From NCBI RefSeq assembly GCF_009827655.1, contig NZ_WTYV01000005.1, forward strand, positions 62,001 to 126,000: a stretch of 64,000 nt of DNA, written 5' to 3'. Shown here piece by piece: positions 53,143-62,899 of this stretch. Position numbers and translations under genes: made by a program. Position 1 is the stretch's first letter. Each line of letters starts with the position of its first letter. The stretch is from Alteraurantiacibacter buctensis. GTDB lineage: Bacteria; Pseudomonadota; Alphaproteobacteria; Sphingomonadales; Sphingomonadaceae. The notes beneath the pieces are model-generated. The model saw only the letters and a program-made list of their open reading frames with translations, was not told the DNA's origin and ran no database searches.

Positions 53143-53600
53143 TCCAGCGTCGCCTCGATCCGCTGGCGGGCCTGCTCGCGGCTCATCCCTTCCAACTCGC
53201 GGGGCATGTAGTTCTCGTCGTGCTTGGCGAGGAGGTTGGTGGCCACGAACGTGCCGTCCTGGCCCATGTAGCCTTCCGCCACCACGCCGGAGTTCTCCTG
53301 GAACAGCGCCGGGGCAATGCCGGTGAAGCTGACCGGCACGGTGGTGGTGCCATCGCCCACCGCGAAACGGATCGTCACGCCATCGGGCTGCGGCTGGATC
53401 GATCCCGGCTCCACCATGCCGCCAAGGCGCAGGTCCTCGTCCGGCGCAGGGGCCTGCTCCACGATTTCGCTGGGCAGGTAGAAATAACTCGCCTGGTTGC
53501 GCAGCGCCCAGGCGGCCAGCAGGCCCGCGCCCACCAGCGCCACCAGGGCGATGACCAGCAGCACCAGCCGCTGGTGCTTGGGCTTGATGGCACTTGTCAT
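53139..53600 (-). CDS. ccmE: Haem chaperone CcmE
   Basis: A periplasmic haem chaperone of 153 residues. An N-terminal helix ([22 protein letters not shown]) precedes an OB fold with RLGGMVEPGSI and the haem-binding histidine in LAKHDENYMPRE. The start at 53600 is the family start (MTSAIKPKHQRL). It overlaps ccmD and ccmF by 4 bases. Confidence 0.95.
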   Translation of the reverse strand: MTSAIKPKHQRLVLLVIALVALVGAGLLAAWALRNQASYFYLPSEIVEQAPAPDEDLRLGGMVEPGSIQPQPDGVTIRFAVGDGTTTVPVSFTGIAPALFQENSGVVAEGYMGQDGTFVATNLLAKHDENYMPRELEGMSREQARQRIEATLE

Positions 53601-53737
53601 TCGCCGCGCACCTTTTCCCGCCGCGCCTCGGCCCGGCGCATCGCGCGCCATGACCAGCCGATCACCACCAGCGTCACCACGATCGTCAGCGCATAGGCGC
53701 CGTTGACGAACAGCATCATGTCCCACGCTTCGCGCAT
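53597..53737 (-). CDS. ccmD: Haem exporter protein CcmD
   Basis: A 46-residue membrane protein with one helix (FVNGAYALTIVVTLVVIGWSW) and a basic tail (RAMRRAEARREKVRGE). CcmD releases holo-CcmE from CcmABC. It is too short for many ORF lists. The ATG shares one base with the ccmC stop (TGATG), and the stop overlaps ccmE. Confidence 0.9.
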   Translation of the reverse strand: MREAWDMMLFVNGAYALTIVVTLVVIGWSWRAMRRAEARREKVRGE

Positions 53738-54474
53738 CAGGCAAACTCCTCCTCGGCGGCCATCATGGCCTTGCGGCGCAGGCGCGCTTCGGCCTGCATG
53801 TCGGCCAGCAGCGTGCGCATCCGCATCAGCACCAGGGCCCCGAACAGGCAGGAAAAGCCCAGCGTGCTGGCCCCCAGCGGATAGAGATAGACCGGATCGA
53901 TCGCGGAATTGCCCATCGTCAGGCTGGGCGGCTGGTGCAGGCTGTTCCACCACACCACGCTGCGGTTGATGATCGGCACGTTGATCGCCCCCACCAGCCC
54001 GAAGATCGCGGCGATGCGGCTGGACGAACCTTCACGCGCCAGCGCGCCCGACAGCGCGATATAGCCGAAATAGAGGAACAGCAGCACCAGCATGGAGGTC
54101 AGCCGCCCGTCCCACACCCACCAGGTGCCCCAAGTGGGCCGACCCCAGATCGAACCGGTGGCGAGGCACAGGAAAGCGAACACCGCACCCGGCACGGCAG
54201 CAGCGCGCGCGGCGATGGCCGCCAGCGGGTGGCGCCAGACGAGCTCGACCAGGCTGGCGATGGCAATGGTGGTCCAGCCCCCCATGCCCAGCCAGGAAAC
54301 GGCCACGTGAATCGGCAGGATCTTGACCGAATCCCCCATCAGCCGGTCCGGCGGCATCGAGGTATAGCTGTAGGCCAGCGACACCGCGACGAGCACCAGC
54401 CCCACGACCAGCAGCAGCGGGGTCAGCCAGCGGGCGAGCCGCAGGAAACGTGCTGGATTGGCAAAGCCGTGCAT
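53737..54474 (-). CDS. ccmC: Haem ABC transporter permease CcmC
   Basis: A 245-residue six-helix protein that loads haem onto CcmE. The WWD motif is present as GRPTWGTWWVWDGRLTS, with the periplasmic histidines in KILPIHVAVSW and SLHQPPSL. ccmA and ccmB, which often precede ccmC, are not in the window: the upstream neighbour is a tRNA. Confidence 0.95.
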   Translation of the reverse strand: MHGFANPARFLRLARWLTPLLLVVGLVLVAVSLAYSYTSMPPDRLMGDSVKILPIHVAVSWLGMGGWTTIAIASLVELVWRHPLAAIAARAAAVPGAVFAFLCLATGSIWGRPTWGTWWVWDGRLTSMLVLLFLYFGYIALSGALAREGSSSRIAAIFGLVGAINVPIINRSVVWWNSLHQPPSLTMGNSAIDPVYLYPLGASTLGFSCLFGALVLMRMRTLLADMQAEARLRRKAMMAAEEEFA

Positions 54475-54599
54475 CGAAGAAACTGGCGGGTCATCCGGGG
54501 CGAAATTGCCTGGCCGACCCTTTGGCAGTTGCCGCCCATAACCTCAAGCGCGACCTCAAGGCCGTATTGCATAAATTTGTAACACGAAGGGGCAGGAAA

Positions 54600-54677
54600 T
54601 GGGGCGATCGACGGGATCCGAACCCGCGACCTCCGGTACCACAAACCGGCGCTCTAACCAACTGAGCTACGATCGCC
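54600..54677 (-). tRNA. tRNA-His (GUG)
   Basis: A full cloverleaf on the minus strand. The acceptor GCGATCG/CGATCGC carries an encoded G(-1) opposite C73, the histidine identity pair, and an encoded CCA. The D-arm is AGCTCAGTTGG; the anticodon stem CCGGT/ACCGG holds TTGTGGT (GUG). The T-arm reads GCGGGTTCGGATCCCGT. Confidence 0.95.
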
Positions 54678-54835
54678 ATATCCTGCGCTGCGGGGCGGAC
54701 AAACCGCCTCAGCGCCAAGGCAGCGGCCATTTGCACAAGCGGCCCGCGCTTGCAAAGCAAATTTTGCAGCCCACCCCCTCCCAGCCCGCGAATTGCCGGT
54801 TTGTCCGCTGCGGCGGCAGCGATATCACGCGAGGG

Positions 54836-55468
54836 ATGACGAATCCCGGAGAGACCAGCGCCGCGTTCCTGCTCGCCCGCCCGGGCGTGCGCCAGGTGCC
54901 GACCGATCGGCTGGAGCTGTTCGATTGCCCACACTTCCTGCCGCCCGCCCTGTGTGCCGAACTGCTGGCGCTGATCGAACGCGACCGCCGCCCCTCCACC
55001 ATCGCCGATGCCAACGGCGATCACTATTTCCGCACCAGCGAAACCTGCGACCTTTCGGCCGACGAACCCGCCGTGCAGGACCTGGAGGCGCGGCTGTTTG
55101 CCCTCAACGGGATCGATCCGGCGCATGGCGAACCAGTGCAGGGCCAGCGCTATGCCGTGGGGCAGGAATTCAAGGCCCACACCGACTACTTCGAGCCGGG
55201 CGGCGTGGACTTCGAGCGCTATTGCGGTCTGACCGGCAACCGCACCTGGACCTGCATGATCTACCTGAACGACGTGGAGGCCGGCGGCGGCACGCGGTTC
55301 AAGGTGATCAACAAGACCTTCCAGCCCGAAGCCGGCAAGCTGGTGTGCTGGAACAACAAGCGGCTGGACGGACGGCCCAACCCCAGCACCCTGCACCACG
55401 GGATGAAGGTCCGCAAAGGCGTGAAATACGTCATCACCAAGTGGTACCGCGAAAGGCCGTGGAGATGA
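54836..55468 (+). CDS. 2OG-Fe(II) oxygenase, prolyl 4-hydroxylase type
   Basis: A 210-residue cupin-fold dioxygenase using 2-oxoglutarate and oxygen. Iron ligands H115 and D117 (KAHTDYFEPGG) and the distal H188 (TLHHGMKV), with the 2OG-binding K197 (GVKYVITKW), follow the P4H alpha-subunit arrangement. HYFRTSETC and IYLNDVEAGGGTRF are also P4H features. The substrate is unknown. ATG 54836, preceded by GAGGG, is chosen over the frame start at 54599 inside tRNA-His. Its stop overlaps the next gene by 4 bases. Confidence 0.88.
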   Translation: MTNPGETSAAFLLARPGVRQVPTDRLELFDCPHFLPPALCAELLALIERDRRPSTIADANGDHYFRTSETCDLSADEPAVQDLEARLFALNGIDPAHGEPVQGQRYAVGQEFKAHTDYFEPGGVDFERYCGLTGNRTWTCMIYLNDVEAGGGTRFKVINKTFQPEAGKLVCWNNKRLDGRPNPSTLHHGMKVRKGVKYVITKWYRERPWR

Positions 55469-55908
55469 TCAGAAAGGGTTCGTGCCATTGCGGCAGCGTG
55501 CAGTTCACCGCGGAATTTGTCGGTGAGGCATTGGTCGGCTCGCGCTGCAACTGCACGATCTGCGCGATGAAGGGCGCGGTGATGGTTTACCTGCCGATGG
55601 AGGCGGTGGCGGTGACTGCCGGCGAAGCCGATGCCCTTGCCTGTTACCGGTTCAACACCATGGCGGCGAAGCATTACTTCTGCGCGCGCTGCGGCATCCA
55701 TTGCTTCCACCAGACCCGCTCGGACCCGGACAAGTACGCCGTCAACGCCGCCACGCTGGAAGGCGTGCGACCCTATGAGGATTTCCCGGAAGTGGCCGTG
55801 TTCGACGGCCAGCACCATGCCAGCGATAATGGCGGCGTACGGCGGCAGGCAGGCTGGCTGCGGTTCGAACCGACCCCCGGCGAACCGTGGCCCGAAGGGG
55901 TAATCTGA
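55465..55908 (+). CDS. GFA family zinc protein
   Basis: A 147-residue protein of the glutathione-dependent formaldehyde-activating (GFA) family. Zinc ligands are arranged as GSCHCGSVQF, SRCNCTICAMKG and FCARCGIHCFHQ. Family members range from S-(hydroxymethyl)glutathione synthase to uncharacterised proteins; the function here is not known. The ATG overlaps the preceding oxygenase stop (ATGA), so the two proteins are made together, which may hint at formaldehyde release by an oxidative demethylation. That link is speculative. Confidence 0.85.
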   Translation: MIRKGSCHCGSVQFTAEFVGEALVGSRCNCTICAMKGAVMVYLPMEAVAVTAGEADALACYRFNTMAAKHYFCARCGIHCFHQTRSDPDKYAVNAATLEGVRPYEDFPEVAVFDGQHHASDNGGVRRQAGWLRFEPTPGEPWPEGVI

Positions 55909-55924
55909 CCCGTGCTACCCGCTC

Positions 55925-55946
55925 GTGTCGAGCGTAGTCGAGACAC
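55925..55946. repeat. Short interspersed palindromic repeat
   Basis: A 22-base near-palindrome (GTGTCGAGCG then TAGTCGAGACAC) of a motif widespread between genes in sphingomonads. It lies just after the GFA gene and before the rpmE terminator. Confidence 0.5.
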
Positions 55947-56002
55947 CGCGCGCCGCAACGCGATTCCGGCCGATGCAAAACGGACATGGACGCTGAACGA
56001 GA

Positions 56003-56028
56003 AAGGGCGGCCCCGCAGGACCGCCCTT
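56003..56028 (-). terminator. Rho-independent terminator of rpmE
   Basis: AAGGGCGG (56003-56010) pairs with CCGCCCTT (56021-56028). Read on the minus strand the hairpin is followed by TTTCTCGTT. It lies 26 bases after the rpmE stop. Confidence 0.78.
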
Positions 56029-56053
56029 CGTGTGTCTGTGCCGGAGCGCCAGC

Positions 56054-56278
56054 TTACTTCTTGAGGCTGATGCCGCCGAAACGCTGGTTGAACTTGGCCA
56101 CGCGGCCGCCATCCTGCAGGCGCTGCGGGCCGCCGGTCCAGGCCGGGTGGCTGGTGGGGTCGATATCGAGGTTCATCGTATCGCCTTCCTTGCCCCAGGT
56201 GGTGCGGGTCTGGAAGGTGGTGCCGTCGGTCATCTTGACGGTGATGAAGTGGTAATCGGGATGCGTATCGGCCTTCAT
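56054..56278 (-). CDS. rpmE: 50S ribosomal protein L31
   Basis: A 74-residue ribosomal protein bL31 with [22 protein letters not shown] and [21 protein letters not shown]. The four zinc-binding cysteines of some L31 proteins are absent, so this is the zinc-independent form. ATG 56278 is the family start. A repeat lies between it and fabZ on the same strand. Confidence 0.95.
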   Translation of the reverse strand: MKADTHPDYHFITVKMTDGTTFQTRTTWGKEGDTMNLDIDPTSHPAWTGGPQRLQDGGRVAKFNQRFGGISLKK

Positions 56279-56388
56279 GGCGGTAGTCCTTTTGCGTGTG
56301 ACCGGTTCCGACCGGCCGTGCAGTTGGCAAATCTTGGAAAGCGCGGCCCCTACAGGGGGGAGCCGCACAATTCAAGTGCTAGCGCAAA

Positions 56389-56416
56389 CATCCTTCGACA
56401 AGCTCAGGATGAGCGG
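56389..56416. repeat. Short interspersed repeat (TTCGACAAGCTCAGGAT type)
   Basis: Arms CATCCT (56389-56394) and AGGATG (56406-56411) flank TCGACAAGCTC, followed by AGCGGAGCG. This is a well-known interspersed motif of sphingomonads. It lies in the 257-base gap between rpmE and fabZ, which holds no other gene that I can see. Confidence 0.55.
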
Positions 56417-56535
56417 AGCGTGGCACGAACGGACCCCCAGAGTCCGCAAGGGCGAACGCCCGCCCGCAGGTGCCCTGAAGCGAAGCGGAAGGAACAGCAC
56501 CGAGGACGCCGGCCCGGATGGGCCGGCGCATTCTG

Positions 56536-56997
56536 CTAAGCGATCATGGCCGTGAAGTTGACGTTGCAGGTGATCTTGCCGTCAACACTGGCCTCGCCCC
56601 AGAACTTGCACACGCGGGCACGCTGCTGGACGAAGCCGGTCTTGAGTTGGAGCAGGACGCCGGGTTCCACGGGGGCGCGGAACTTGGCTTCCTCGATCGC
56701 CATGAAGTAGACCAGCTTGCCGCTGCCGGCGAGGTCCAGCGTTTCCACCGCGAGGATGCCCGCAGCCTGGGCCAGCGCCTCCACCTGCAAGACGCCGGGC
56801 ATGATCGGACGACCGGGAAAGTGGCCCTGGAAGAAGCCTTCGTTGAAGGTCACCGCCTTGATCGCGGTGATCTCCTCGCCCTTCCTCAGGTCCACCACCC
56901 GGTCGACCAGCAGCATCGGATAGCGATGGGGCAGCGCCTGCAGGATGCGCGGAATGTCATAGACCGCGCTGCCCTCGGCGGTGCCGTTCTCGCTCAT
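56536..56997 (-). CDS. fabZ: 3-hydroxyacyl-ACP dehydratase FabZ
   Basis: A hot-dog-fold dehydratase of fatty acid synthesis with 153 residues. The active-site histidine is in [25 protein letters not shown] sequence (H about 59), with the glutamate in LQVEALAQ. The N-terminal [18 protein letters not shown] is diagnostic. It overlaps the skp gene by 4 bases and ends the envelope operon. Confidence 0.96.
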   Translation of the reverse strand: MSENGTAEGSAVYDIPRILQALPHRYPMLLVDRVVDLRKGEEITAIKAVTFNEGFFQGHFPGRPIMPGVLQVEALAQAAGILAVETLDLAGSGKLVYFMAIEEAKFRAPVEPGVLLQLKTGFVQQRARVCKFWGEASVDGKITCNVNFTAMIA

Positions 56998-57683
56998 CGG
57001 CCCTCGGCTGCCGGCGCAGCGGCAGCCTGCTGGCGGGCGGCCAGTGCCTGCAGCACCTGCAGCACCTGCTGGTACAGGTTGATCGCGCCTTCATCGGTCG
57101 GCTGCCAGCCGGCCGGCACGGTGGTCTGCGCGGTGGGGAAGCGGGTGTTGAGCGCGGTCACCACCAGCGGGGTGATGTCGAAGCCCTGTGCGGCATAGCG
57201 CACGGCTTCCGGCTCGATGAGCACGGACACGTTGCGCTCGGTCACCACCTGCTGGGCAGCCGGGCCGGCCTGTTCGGCCACCTGGGTGACGACGTAGAGC
57301 TGGGCAAGCTGGATCGGCTGCTGCAGCGTGTTGATCTGCTGCTCCAGACCGGCGGCCTGGGTGACCGAGGGGTTGGCGGTCTGCTCGGCCTGGTCGAGGT
57401 TGCCGTCACCGTTGGTGTCGAGCTCTTCCAGCTGGCCGTTGCCGTTGGTGTCGATTGCCTGCAGCAACTGCGCGCGCTGCTGGGCCAGCTGGCCGATCTG
57501 CGTGATCTGCGCGGCATTGGCCGTGTCGATCGCCTGGAAGGCGTTGAGCAGCGCCTGCGACTGGGCGATGGCAACGGGGGCGCGCATCATCGCCATGCCG
57601 TTGACCTGCGCGGCAGCAGGCGCGGACAGCGCAGCAAGAGCGATACCGGCGGCCAGCGCCGGCTTAAGGAAAGTCTTCATCAT
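56994..57683 (-). CDS. skp: OmpH/Skp-like periplasmic chaperone with calcium-type loops
   Basis: A 229-residue periplasmic protein with a signal peptide ([20 protein letters not shown]) and OmpH/Skp context directly after bamA (TGATG overlap). Skp holds unfolded outer-membrane proteins. Between the two helical parts there is an insert, [20 protein letters not shown] (residues about 79-98), with two EF-hand-like loops (D-x-N-x-N/D-G). The C-terminal part ([26 protein letters not shown]) is the usual OmpH tail. It starts at the first of two ATGs. Confidence 0.82.
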   Translation of the reverse strand: MMKTFLKPALAAGIALAALSAPAAAQVNGMAMMRAPVAIAQSQALLNAFQAIDTANAAQITQIGQLAQQRAQLLQAIDTNGNGQLEELDTNGDGNLDQAEQTANPSVTQAAGLEQQINTLQQPIQLAQLYVVTQVAEQAGPAAQQVVTERNVSVLIEPEAVRYAAQGFDITPLVVTALNTRFPTAQTTVPAGWQPTDEGAINLYQQVLQVLQALAARQQAAAAPAAEGR

Positions 57684-60427
57684 CAGAACGCGGTTCCTAC
57701 GTTAAACGAAATGGTCTTTGTCTCGTCGCCGCGCTCCTGCATGAGCACCTTGGCGATATCGATCCGGAACGGACCGAATGGCGAATTCCAGTTGATGCCG
57801 AAGCCCACCGAAAGGCGCGGGCTGGCAGAGTTGCCGACGTATTCTTCCACGAAGGCGGGAAGCTGGTCGCCACGGGGCGTGTTCAACGCGCCGTTGGGTG
57901 CGATCGGAACAGTGACAACCGTCGGCGGCAGCGGCTGACCGGCCGAATCCTTCAGCAGCTGGCCGTCGTTGCCGTACTGGAACTGGAAGTAGGTCCGGTT
58001 GCCGTTACCGTCGAGCTGCGGGATGAACAGGCCATCCGGATAGGGGCTCTGCACCAGCGTGGGGGCCCGCCCGCCGAAAACCGAGCCGATATCGGCAAAC
58101 AGCGAGGGGCGGATGCCCATTTCGCGTGCGCCGCTGCCCAGCGGAATCTCCAGCTCGGCACGACCGAAGTAATAGGTGTGGCCACCCAGGGCATCGTCGG
58201 CGTTGTTGCGGCTGTTGATGTCGGTCAGCTCGTCGGCTTCCACCGTGCCGTCGCCGTCAATGTCGCTGTAGAAGCGGCGGATCACGCGGGGACCGATGCC
58301 GCGAATGTCGAACCCGCGGATATCCGGCTCGCCCAGGAAGAAGCGGTTGGTCAGCAGCACCCGGTCGCCGGTTACCCCGCGGGCGTTGAGGCCAAGGATG
58401 TGGCCACCCTCCCCACGCAGCGAGAAGATGAAGTTGCTGCCCAGGTTCCAGTACTTTGCAGCGTTGATCGTCGCGCGGACGTAGCGGGTGTTACCGCCAA
58501 GGCCCGCGACGTCGAGATTGATGCTGGCGTTCTCGCCACGCGTGGGCCGCAGCCGCGAATCCAGCGAATTGTGGACCAGCGAGACACCCAGGATCGAATT
58601 GACGCGGTTACCGATGGCATCGCACAGGTACCGTCCGGCACGGAGCGGTTCGCACTGCGAGACCCCGTCGCCGTCATAGTCGGCGAAATAGGTATTCTCG
58701 TCGACCGTGATGTTTTCCAGGTTCAGCGTGTAGCGGCCGATCACCGACATGTATTCGGTCAGCGGCACGCCCACCCGGGCGCTGAGGCCGGTGGTGGACT
58801 GCTGGTAGGTGGCCGTCTGGTTCTTGTAATAGCTGTTGCTGTAATCCTGCCGGTAGATGTCGATGCCGGCGGAGATGTTGCGGTCGAACAGGTAGGGTTC
58901 GGTAAAGCTGACGCTGGCCGACTTGGAATAGCGCGAGTAGTTGACCGACAGGCCCACCGTCTGCCCGCGGCCGCGGAAGTTGTTCTGCCGGATCGAGCCC
59001 TGGAAGATGAAGCTTTCCAGCGACGAGAAGCCGGCCGACAGCGACAGTTCGCCGGTCGGCTCTTCCTGCACGTTGGCCTGCAGGATGATGCGGTCGGGCG
59101 CGCTGCCCTCCACCTGCTCGACCTCGAAGTTCTCCTGGAAGTAGCCCAGCGAGTTGATGCGCGCCGTGGTGCGCTGAACCTGCAGGCTACTGAAGGCATC
59201 GCCCTCCACCACGCGGAATTCGCGGCGGATCACCTTGTCCTGGGTGATGGTGTTGCCGTTGATGTCGATCGATTCGACATAGACGCGCGGCGCATCGCGC
59301 AAGGTGAAGCGCACGTCCATCGTGCGCGTCTCGCGGTTGGGCACGAACTCGGGGCGCACCTGGGCGAAGGCATAGCCGAAGGCGCCGGCGGTCTCGGTCA
59401 ACTGCTCGATGGTGTTGTCGACCAGTTCCGCATTGTACCAGTCGCCTTCCTGGATGCCGATGGCGGCAGTCAGGAACTCGCTGTCGAAATCGCGCAACTG
59501 GCTGACCGCCTCGACATTGCCGAAGCGATAGCGCTCACCCTCTTCCACCACATAGGTGATGATGAAGTCGCGCTTGTCCGGCGTCAGTTCGGCCACGGCG
59601 GAAACGACGCGGAAATCGGCATAACCGTTGGTCAGGTAGAACTGGCGCAGCTTCTGCTGGTCGTACTGCAGGCGGTCGGGGTCATAGCTGGTGTTGCTGC
59701 TGAAGATCTTCAGCAGGCCCGCTTCCTGCGTCACCATCTCGCCCTTCAACTCACCGTCCGAGAACGCCTCGTTGCCGATGATGTTGATCTGGCGAACCTT
59801 GGACTTGGGCCCTTCGGTGATCTGGAACACCACGTCCACGCGGTTCTGTTCCAGCTGCACCATCTGCGGCTCGACCACGGCGGCATAGCGGCCCTGGCGC
59901 TTGTACAGCTCGATGATGCGGGCCACGTCGGCACGCACACGGCTGCGGGTAAAGATCTGGCGCGGGGCAAGGTTCACCTCGTCCATGATCTTCTCGTCAT
60001 CCAGGCGGCGGTTGCCCTCCAGGATGATGCGGTTGATGATCGGGTTCTCGGCGATCGTGATGACCACGTTGCCGCCACTGTTGGCAATCGAATAGTCGGC
60101 AAACAGCTCGGTCGCTGCCAGGTCGACCAGCGCCTGGTCGGCCCGCGCGGCGGTATAGACCTGCCCCACGCGCAACTGGATGTAGCTGAGGATCGTCTCC
60201 GGCTCCAGCCGCTGGGCACCGGCCACCGCGATGGAACGGATCACGTCGCCCTGCTCGCCGCTGGTCACCGCCGGGGCCGGCGCGGCTGGCGCTTCGGCGG
60301 GTGTCGCTGCGGGAGCGGCCGCATCCTGCGCCAGCGCGGCGGCAGGCAGGCCGGCAAGGATGGTGCAACCCAGCAGGGCTGCGGCAAACTGCGAGGTTGT
60401 CTTGGTGTTCGCCGTGGAACTCATCAT
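57683..60427 (-). CDS. bamA: Outer-membrane protein assembly factor BamA
   Basis: A 914-residue Omp85 protein that inserts outer-membrane barrels. A signal peptide ([17 protein letters not shown]) and an Ala/Pro-rich linker lead into five POTRA domains ([35 protein letters not shown]) and a C-terminal barrel with RGF-type [16 protein letters not shown] sequence ([12 protein letters not shown]) and terminal FNVGTAF. The start is at the first of two ATGs, 60427; the open frame extends further upstream into non-coding sequence. It lies between rseP and skp. Confidence 0.96.
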   Translation of the reverse strand: MMSSTANTKTTSQFAAALLGCTILAGLPAAALAQDAAAPAATPAEAPAAPAPAVTSGEQGDVIRSIAVAGAQRLEPETILSYIQLRVGQVYTAARADQALVDLAATELFADYSIANSGGNVVITIAENPIINRIILEGNRRLDDEKIMDEVNLAPRQIFTRSRVRADVARIIELYKRQGRYAAVVEPQMVQLEQNRVDVVFQITEGPKSKVRQINIIGNEAFSDGELKGEMVTQEAGLLKIFSSNTSYDPDRLQYDQQKLRQFYLTNGYADFRVVSAVAELTPDKRDFIITYVVEEGERYRFGNVEAVSQLRDFDSEFLTAAIGIQEGDWYNAELVDNTIEQLTETAGAFGYAFAQVRPEFVPNRETRTMDVRFTLRDAPRVYVESIDINGNTITQDKVIRREFRVVEGDAFSSLQVQRTTARINSLGYFQENFEVEQVEGSAPDRIILQANVQEEPTGELSLSAGFSSLESFIFQGSIRQNNFRGRGQTVGLSVNYSRYSKSASVSFTEPYLFDRNISAGIDIYRQDYSNSYYKNQTATYQQSTTGLSARVGVPLTEYMSVIGRYTLNLENITVDENTYFADYDGDGVSQCEPLRAGRYLCDAIGNRVNSILGVSLVHNSLDSRLRPTRGENASINLDVAGLGGNTRYVRATINAAKYWNLGSNFIFSLRGEGGHILGLNARGVTGDRVLLTNRFFLGEPDIRGFDIRGIGPRVIRRFYSDIDGDGTVEADELTDINSRNNADDALGGHTYYFGRAELEIPLGSGAREMGIRPSLFADIGSVFGGRAPTLVQSPYPDGLFIPQLDGNGNRTYFQFQYGNDGQLLKDSAGQPLPPTVVTVPIAPNGALNTPRGDQLPAFVEEYVGNSASPRLSVGFGINWNSPFGPFRIDIAKVLMQERGDETKTISFNVGTAF

Positions 60428-60597
60428 CCGTCCATTCCCAACGCCGTATGCGGCCTTGCCCTCACGAGACGATGCGGCAGCGGAATGTGCCGGGATCATC
60501 GCGGTTGCGAGAAGAAAGCCGCCCCTTGCCCGATGCTAACCGCTCAATCAAGCGATGACACCGGCTTGGTAGCGTCAGTTCGATCCTTTTCCCCTGC

Positions 60598-61743
60598 CTA
60601 GCCACCAAAGAACGGTAGCTTGGCGATGTCCACGATGGTGACGAACAGCATGAGGCCAAGCACAAGGGCAAGACCGGTGCGGAACGCCAGTTCCTGACTG
60701 CGGGGGCTGGCGGGTTTCCGGCGGACCGCTTCGGCCGCGTAGAATGCCAGGTGCCCACCGTCGAGGACCGGAATTGGCAGCAGGTTGATGAATGCCAAAT
60801 TAAGCGAGATGAAGGCCAGGAAACTGGTGAACTCCGGCCAGCCCAGGCTCAGTTGCTGGCCGGAAAGCTGGGCCATGGTGATCGGCCCACCCAGTTCCTT
60901 CACGCTGCGGTCGCCGGAAAAGATCTGCACGATCCCGGTGACCATCATCTTGGTGGCTTCCACGCACTGGACCAGCGCCAGGCCGGTCGCCTCGATTGGC
61001 CCAACCCGCTCGAACCGGCGCTCGGTCGGGCGGGTCTGCACACCCAGCAGGCCGATGGTGGTCTTGTTGCCGAACCGGTCGGTCAGTTCCTGCGCGCGGG
61101 TGGTGACGGGGATCGTCAGTTCGTCCCCGCCCCGTTCCACCGTTACCGCGAAGGTGCGGTTGGGATAGAGGAACACCGCCTGCTGCAGTTCGGTGAAACT
61201 GGCCAGCCGCTCGCCATCCAGCTCCACGATCCGGTCACCCACGCGGATCCCGGCATCCTGGGCAGCCGAGTTCTCGGCAAAGGCCGCCACATAGTTTTCC
61301 TGCGCCGGATCGGCCGCCACGGGCTTGCCATAGGCCATGAAGAAGGCGGCGAAGATGGCAATGGCGATCAGGATGTTGGTCACCGGCCCCGCGGCCACGA
61401 TCAGCGCCTTGTGGCCCAGTTTGGCGGACTGGAAACACTGGCGGCGCTCATGCTCCGGCAGGGCCAGGTATTCCTCGCTGGGCTGGCTGGACGGGCTCAT
61501 GTCACCCTTGAACTGGACGTAGCCCCCCAGCGGCAGCAGCGACAGGCGCCAGCGGGTGCCGTGCCTGTCGGTCCGGCCCACCAGTTCCTTGCCGAAGCCG
61601 ACCGAGAACACCTCGGCCTTCACCCCGCACCAGCGGGCGACCAGGTAATGCCCCAGTTCGTGCAGGGTCACCAGCGGGCCAAGCAGCAGCAGGAAGCCGA
61701 CCACGGTGAGCCAGATGGGCACGGATTCAAATTCGGTAGGCAA
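60598..61743 (-). CDS. rseP: RIP metalloprotease RseP (S2P family)
   Basis: A site-2 intramembrane zinc protease that cuts membrane-embedded anti-sigma or signal proteins. The zinc motif HExxH is in LVTLHELGHYLVAR; the third ligand is in the motif NLLPIPVLDGGHL. A PDZ domain (AGIRVGDRIVELDGERLASF) lies between. The start is probably TTG 61743, right after the dxr stop, giving 381 residues; an upstream frame reaches 62145 inside dxr. GFKG-type QFKGDMSP is also present. Confidence 0.94.
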   Translation of the reverse strand: MPTEFESVPIWLTVVGFLLLLGPLVTLHELGHYLVARWCGVKAEVFSVGFGKELVGRTDRHGTRWRLSLLPLGGYVQFKGDMSPSSQPSEEYLALPEHERRQCFQSAKLGHKALIVAAGPVTNILIAIAIFAAFFMAYGKPVAADPAQENYVAAFAENSAAQDAGIRVGDRIVELDGERLASFTELQQAVFLYPNRTFAVTVERGGDELTIPVTTRAQELTDRFGNKTTIGLLGVQTRPTERRFERVGPIEATGLALVQCVEATKMMVTGIVQIFSGDRSVKELGGPITMAQLSGQQLSLGWPEFTSFLAFISLNLAFINLLPIPVLDGGHLAFYAAEAVRRKPASPRSQELAFRTGLALVLGLMLFVTIVDIAKLPFFGG

Positions 61744-61744
61744 G

Positions 61745-62899
61745 TCAGGCAGGCTCCAGGATACGCAGCGCAAGCTGGCGTGCTTCAGCGTCCACCGCAA
61801 GCACTTCCGCAAGGCTGGTGGGCGCAGGCGGCAGCGGCTTGGCAAGCGTATCGGCCACCAATGCCGAAATTTGCGTGAACGCGATCTGACCGGCAAGGAA
61901 AGCGGCCACGGCCACCTCGTTGGCGGCATTGAGCACTGCCGGGGCTGCCCCGCCCGCCTCGGCCGCCTCGCGCGCCAGTTTCGTGGCGGGGAAACGCTCC
62001 TCGTCCGGGTGGAAGAAGTTGAGATGGCCGATGGCCGGCAGGTCCAGCGGCTTGCAGGCTGTATCCATGCGGCTCGGCCAGGCGAGGCATGAGGCGATGG
62101 GCACGCGCATGTCGCTGGGGCCAAGCTGGGCCAGCGTGGAGCCATCGCGGTATTCTACCATCGAGTGGATCACGCTTTGCGGGTGGACCACGATCCTGAG
62201 GCGATCCAGCCCCACGGGGAACAGGTGCCAGGCCTCGATCAGTTCCAGCCCCTTGTTGAACATGGTGGCGCTATCGATGGTGATCTTGGCGCCCATGTCC
62301 CAGTTGGGATGCTTCAGCGCCTGTTCGCGGGTGGCTTTCGCCAGTTGCTCGGCGCTCCATTCGCGGAACGGGCCGCCGCTGGCGGTCAGCGTGATCCAGC
62401 GCACATCGGCCATGTTCTGGCCGTGGAGGCACTGGAAGATGGCGTTGTGCTCGCTGTCGGTGGGCAGCAGGGTTGCGCCGTGGCGCTCGACCGCCTGCAT
62501 CAGGATGTCGCCTGCGGATACGAGGGTTTCCTTGTTGGCGAGCGCAATGGTGCTGCCCTGCTCCACCGCCGCCATGACGGGGGCAAGACCGGCACAGCCG
62601 ACGATGGCGGCCACAGTGACGTCAGCCCCGGCGGCGGCGGCTTCGCACAGGGCCTGCGGGCCGCCCATCGCCTTGATGGAGGTGCCGGACAGGGCATCGC
62701 GCAAGTCCGCCAGGCAGGTCTCGTCCCCTACCACCGCCATGTCCGCGCCGAATTCGATGGCTAGCGCCGCCAGTTCCCTGGCCGAGCAGTTGGCGGTGAG
62801 CGCCTTGACGCGCCACTTGTCACGTTCGCCCCGGATCAGGTCCAGCGTGGACGAGCCGATCGAGCCGGTGGCGCCGAGGATGGTAAGGCTGCGGGTCAT
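61745..62899 (-). CDS. dxr: 1-deoxy-D-xylulose-5-phosphate reductoisomerase
   Basis: The NADPH-dependent second step of the MEP isoprenoid pathway, supplying precursors for undecaprenyl and carotenoid lipids. Motifs: LGATGSIGSSTLDLI, ANKETLVSAGD, the metal site PTDSEHNAIFQ, and NWDMGAKITIDSATMFNKGLE (part). It has 384 residues. It overlaps cdsA by 4 bases and precedes rseP by 1 base. Confidence 0.96.
   Translation of the reverse strand: MTRSLTILGATGSIGSSTLDLIRGERDKWRVKALTANCSARELAALAIEFGADMAVVGDETCLADLRDALSGTSIKAMGGPQALCEAAAAGADVTVAAIVGCAGLAPVMAAVEQGSTIALANKETLVSAGDILMQAVERHGATLLPTDSEHNAIFQCLHGQNMADVRWITLTASGGPFREWSAEQLAKATREQALKHPNWDMGAKITIDSATMFNKGLELIEAWHLFPVGLDRLRIVVHPQSVIHSMVEYRDGSTLAQLGPSDMRVPIASCLAWPSRMDTACKPLDLPAIGHLNFFHPDEERFPATKLAREAAEAGGAAPAVLNAANEVAVAAFLAGQIAFTQISALVADTLAKPLPPAPTSLAEVLAVDAEARQLALRILEPA

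Noticed and set aside
51373-53211. A 612-codon open frame on the plus strand
   Set aside because: It is antisense to ccmF and is a Gln/His/Arg-rich shadow without domains.
58178-60601. An 807-codon open frame on the plus strand
   Set aside because: It is antisense to bamA; composition (Val, His, Asp, Ala runs) shows a mirror of the BamA codons and no motif is recognised.
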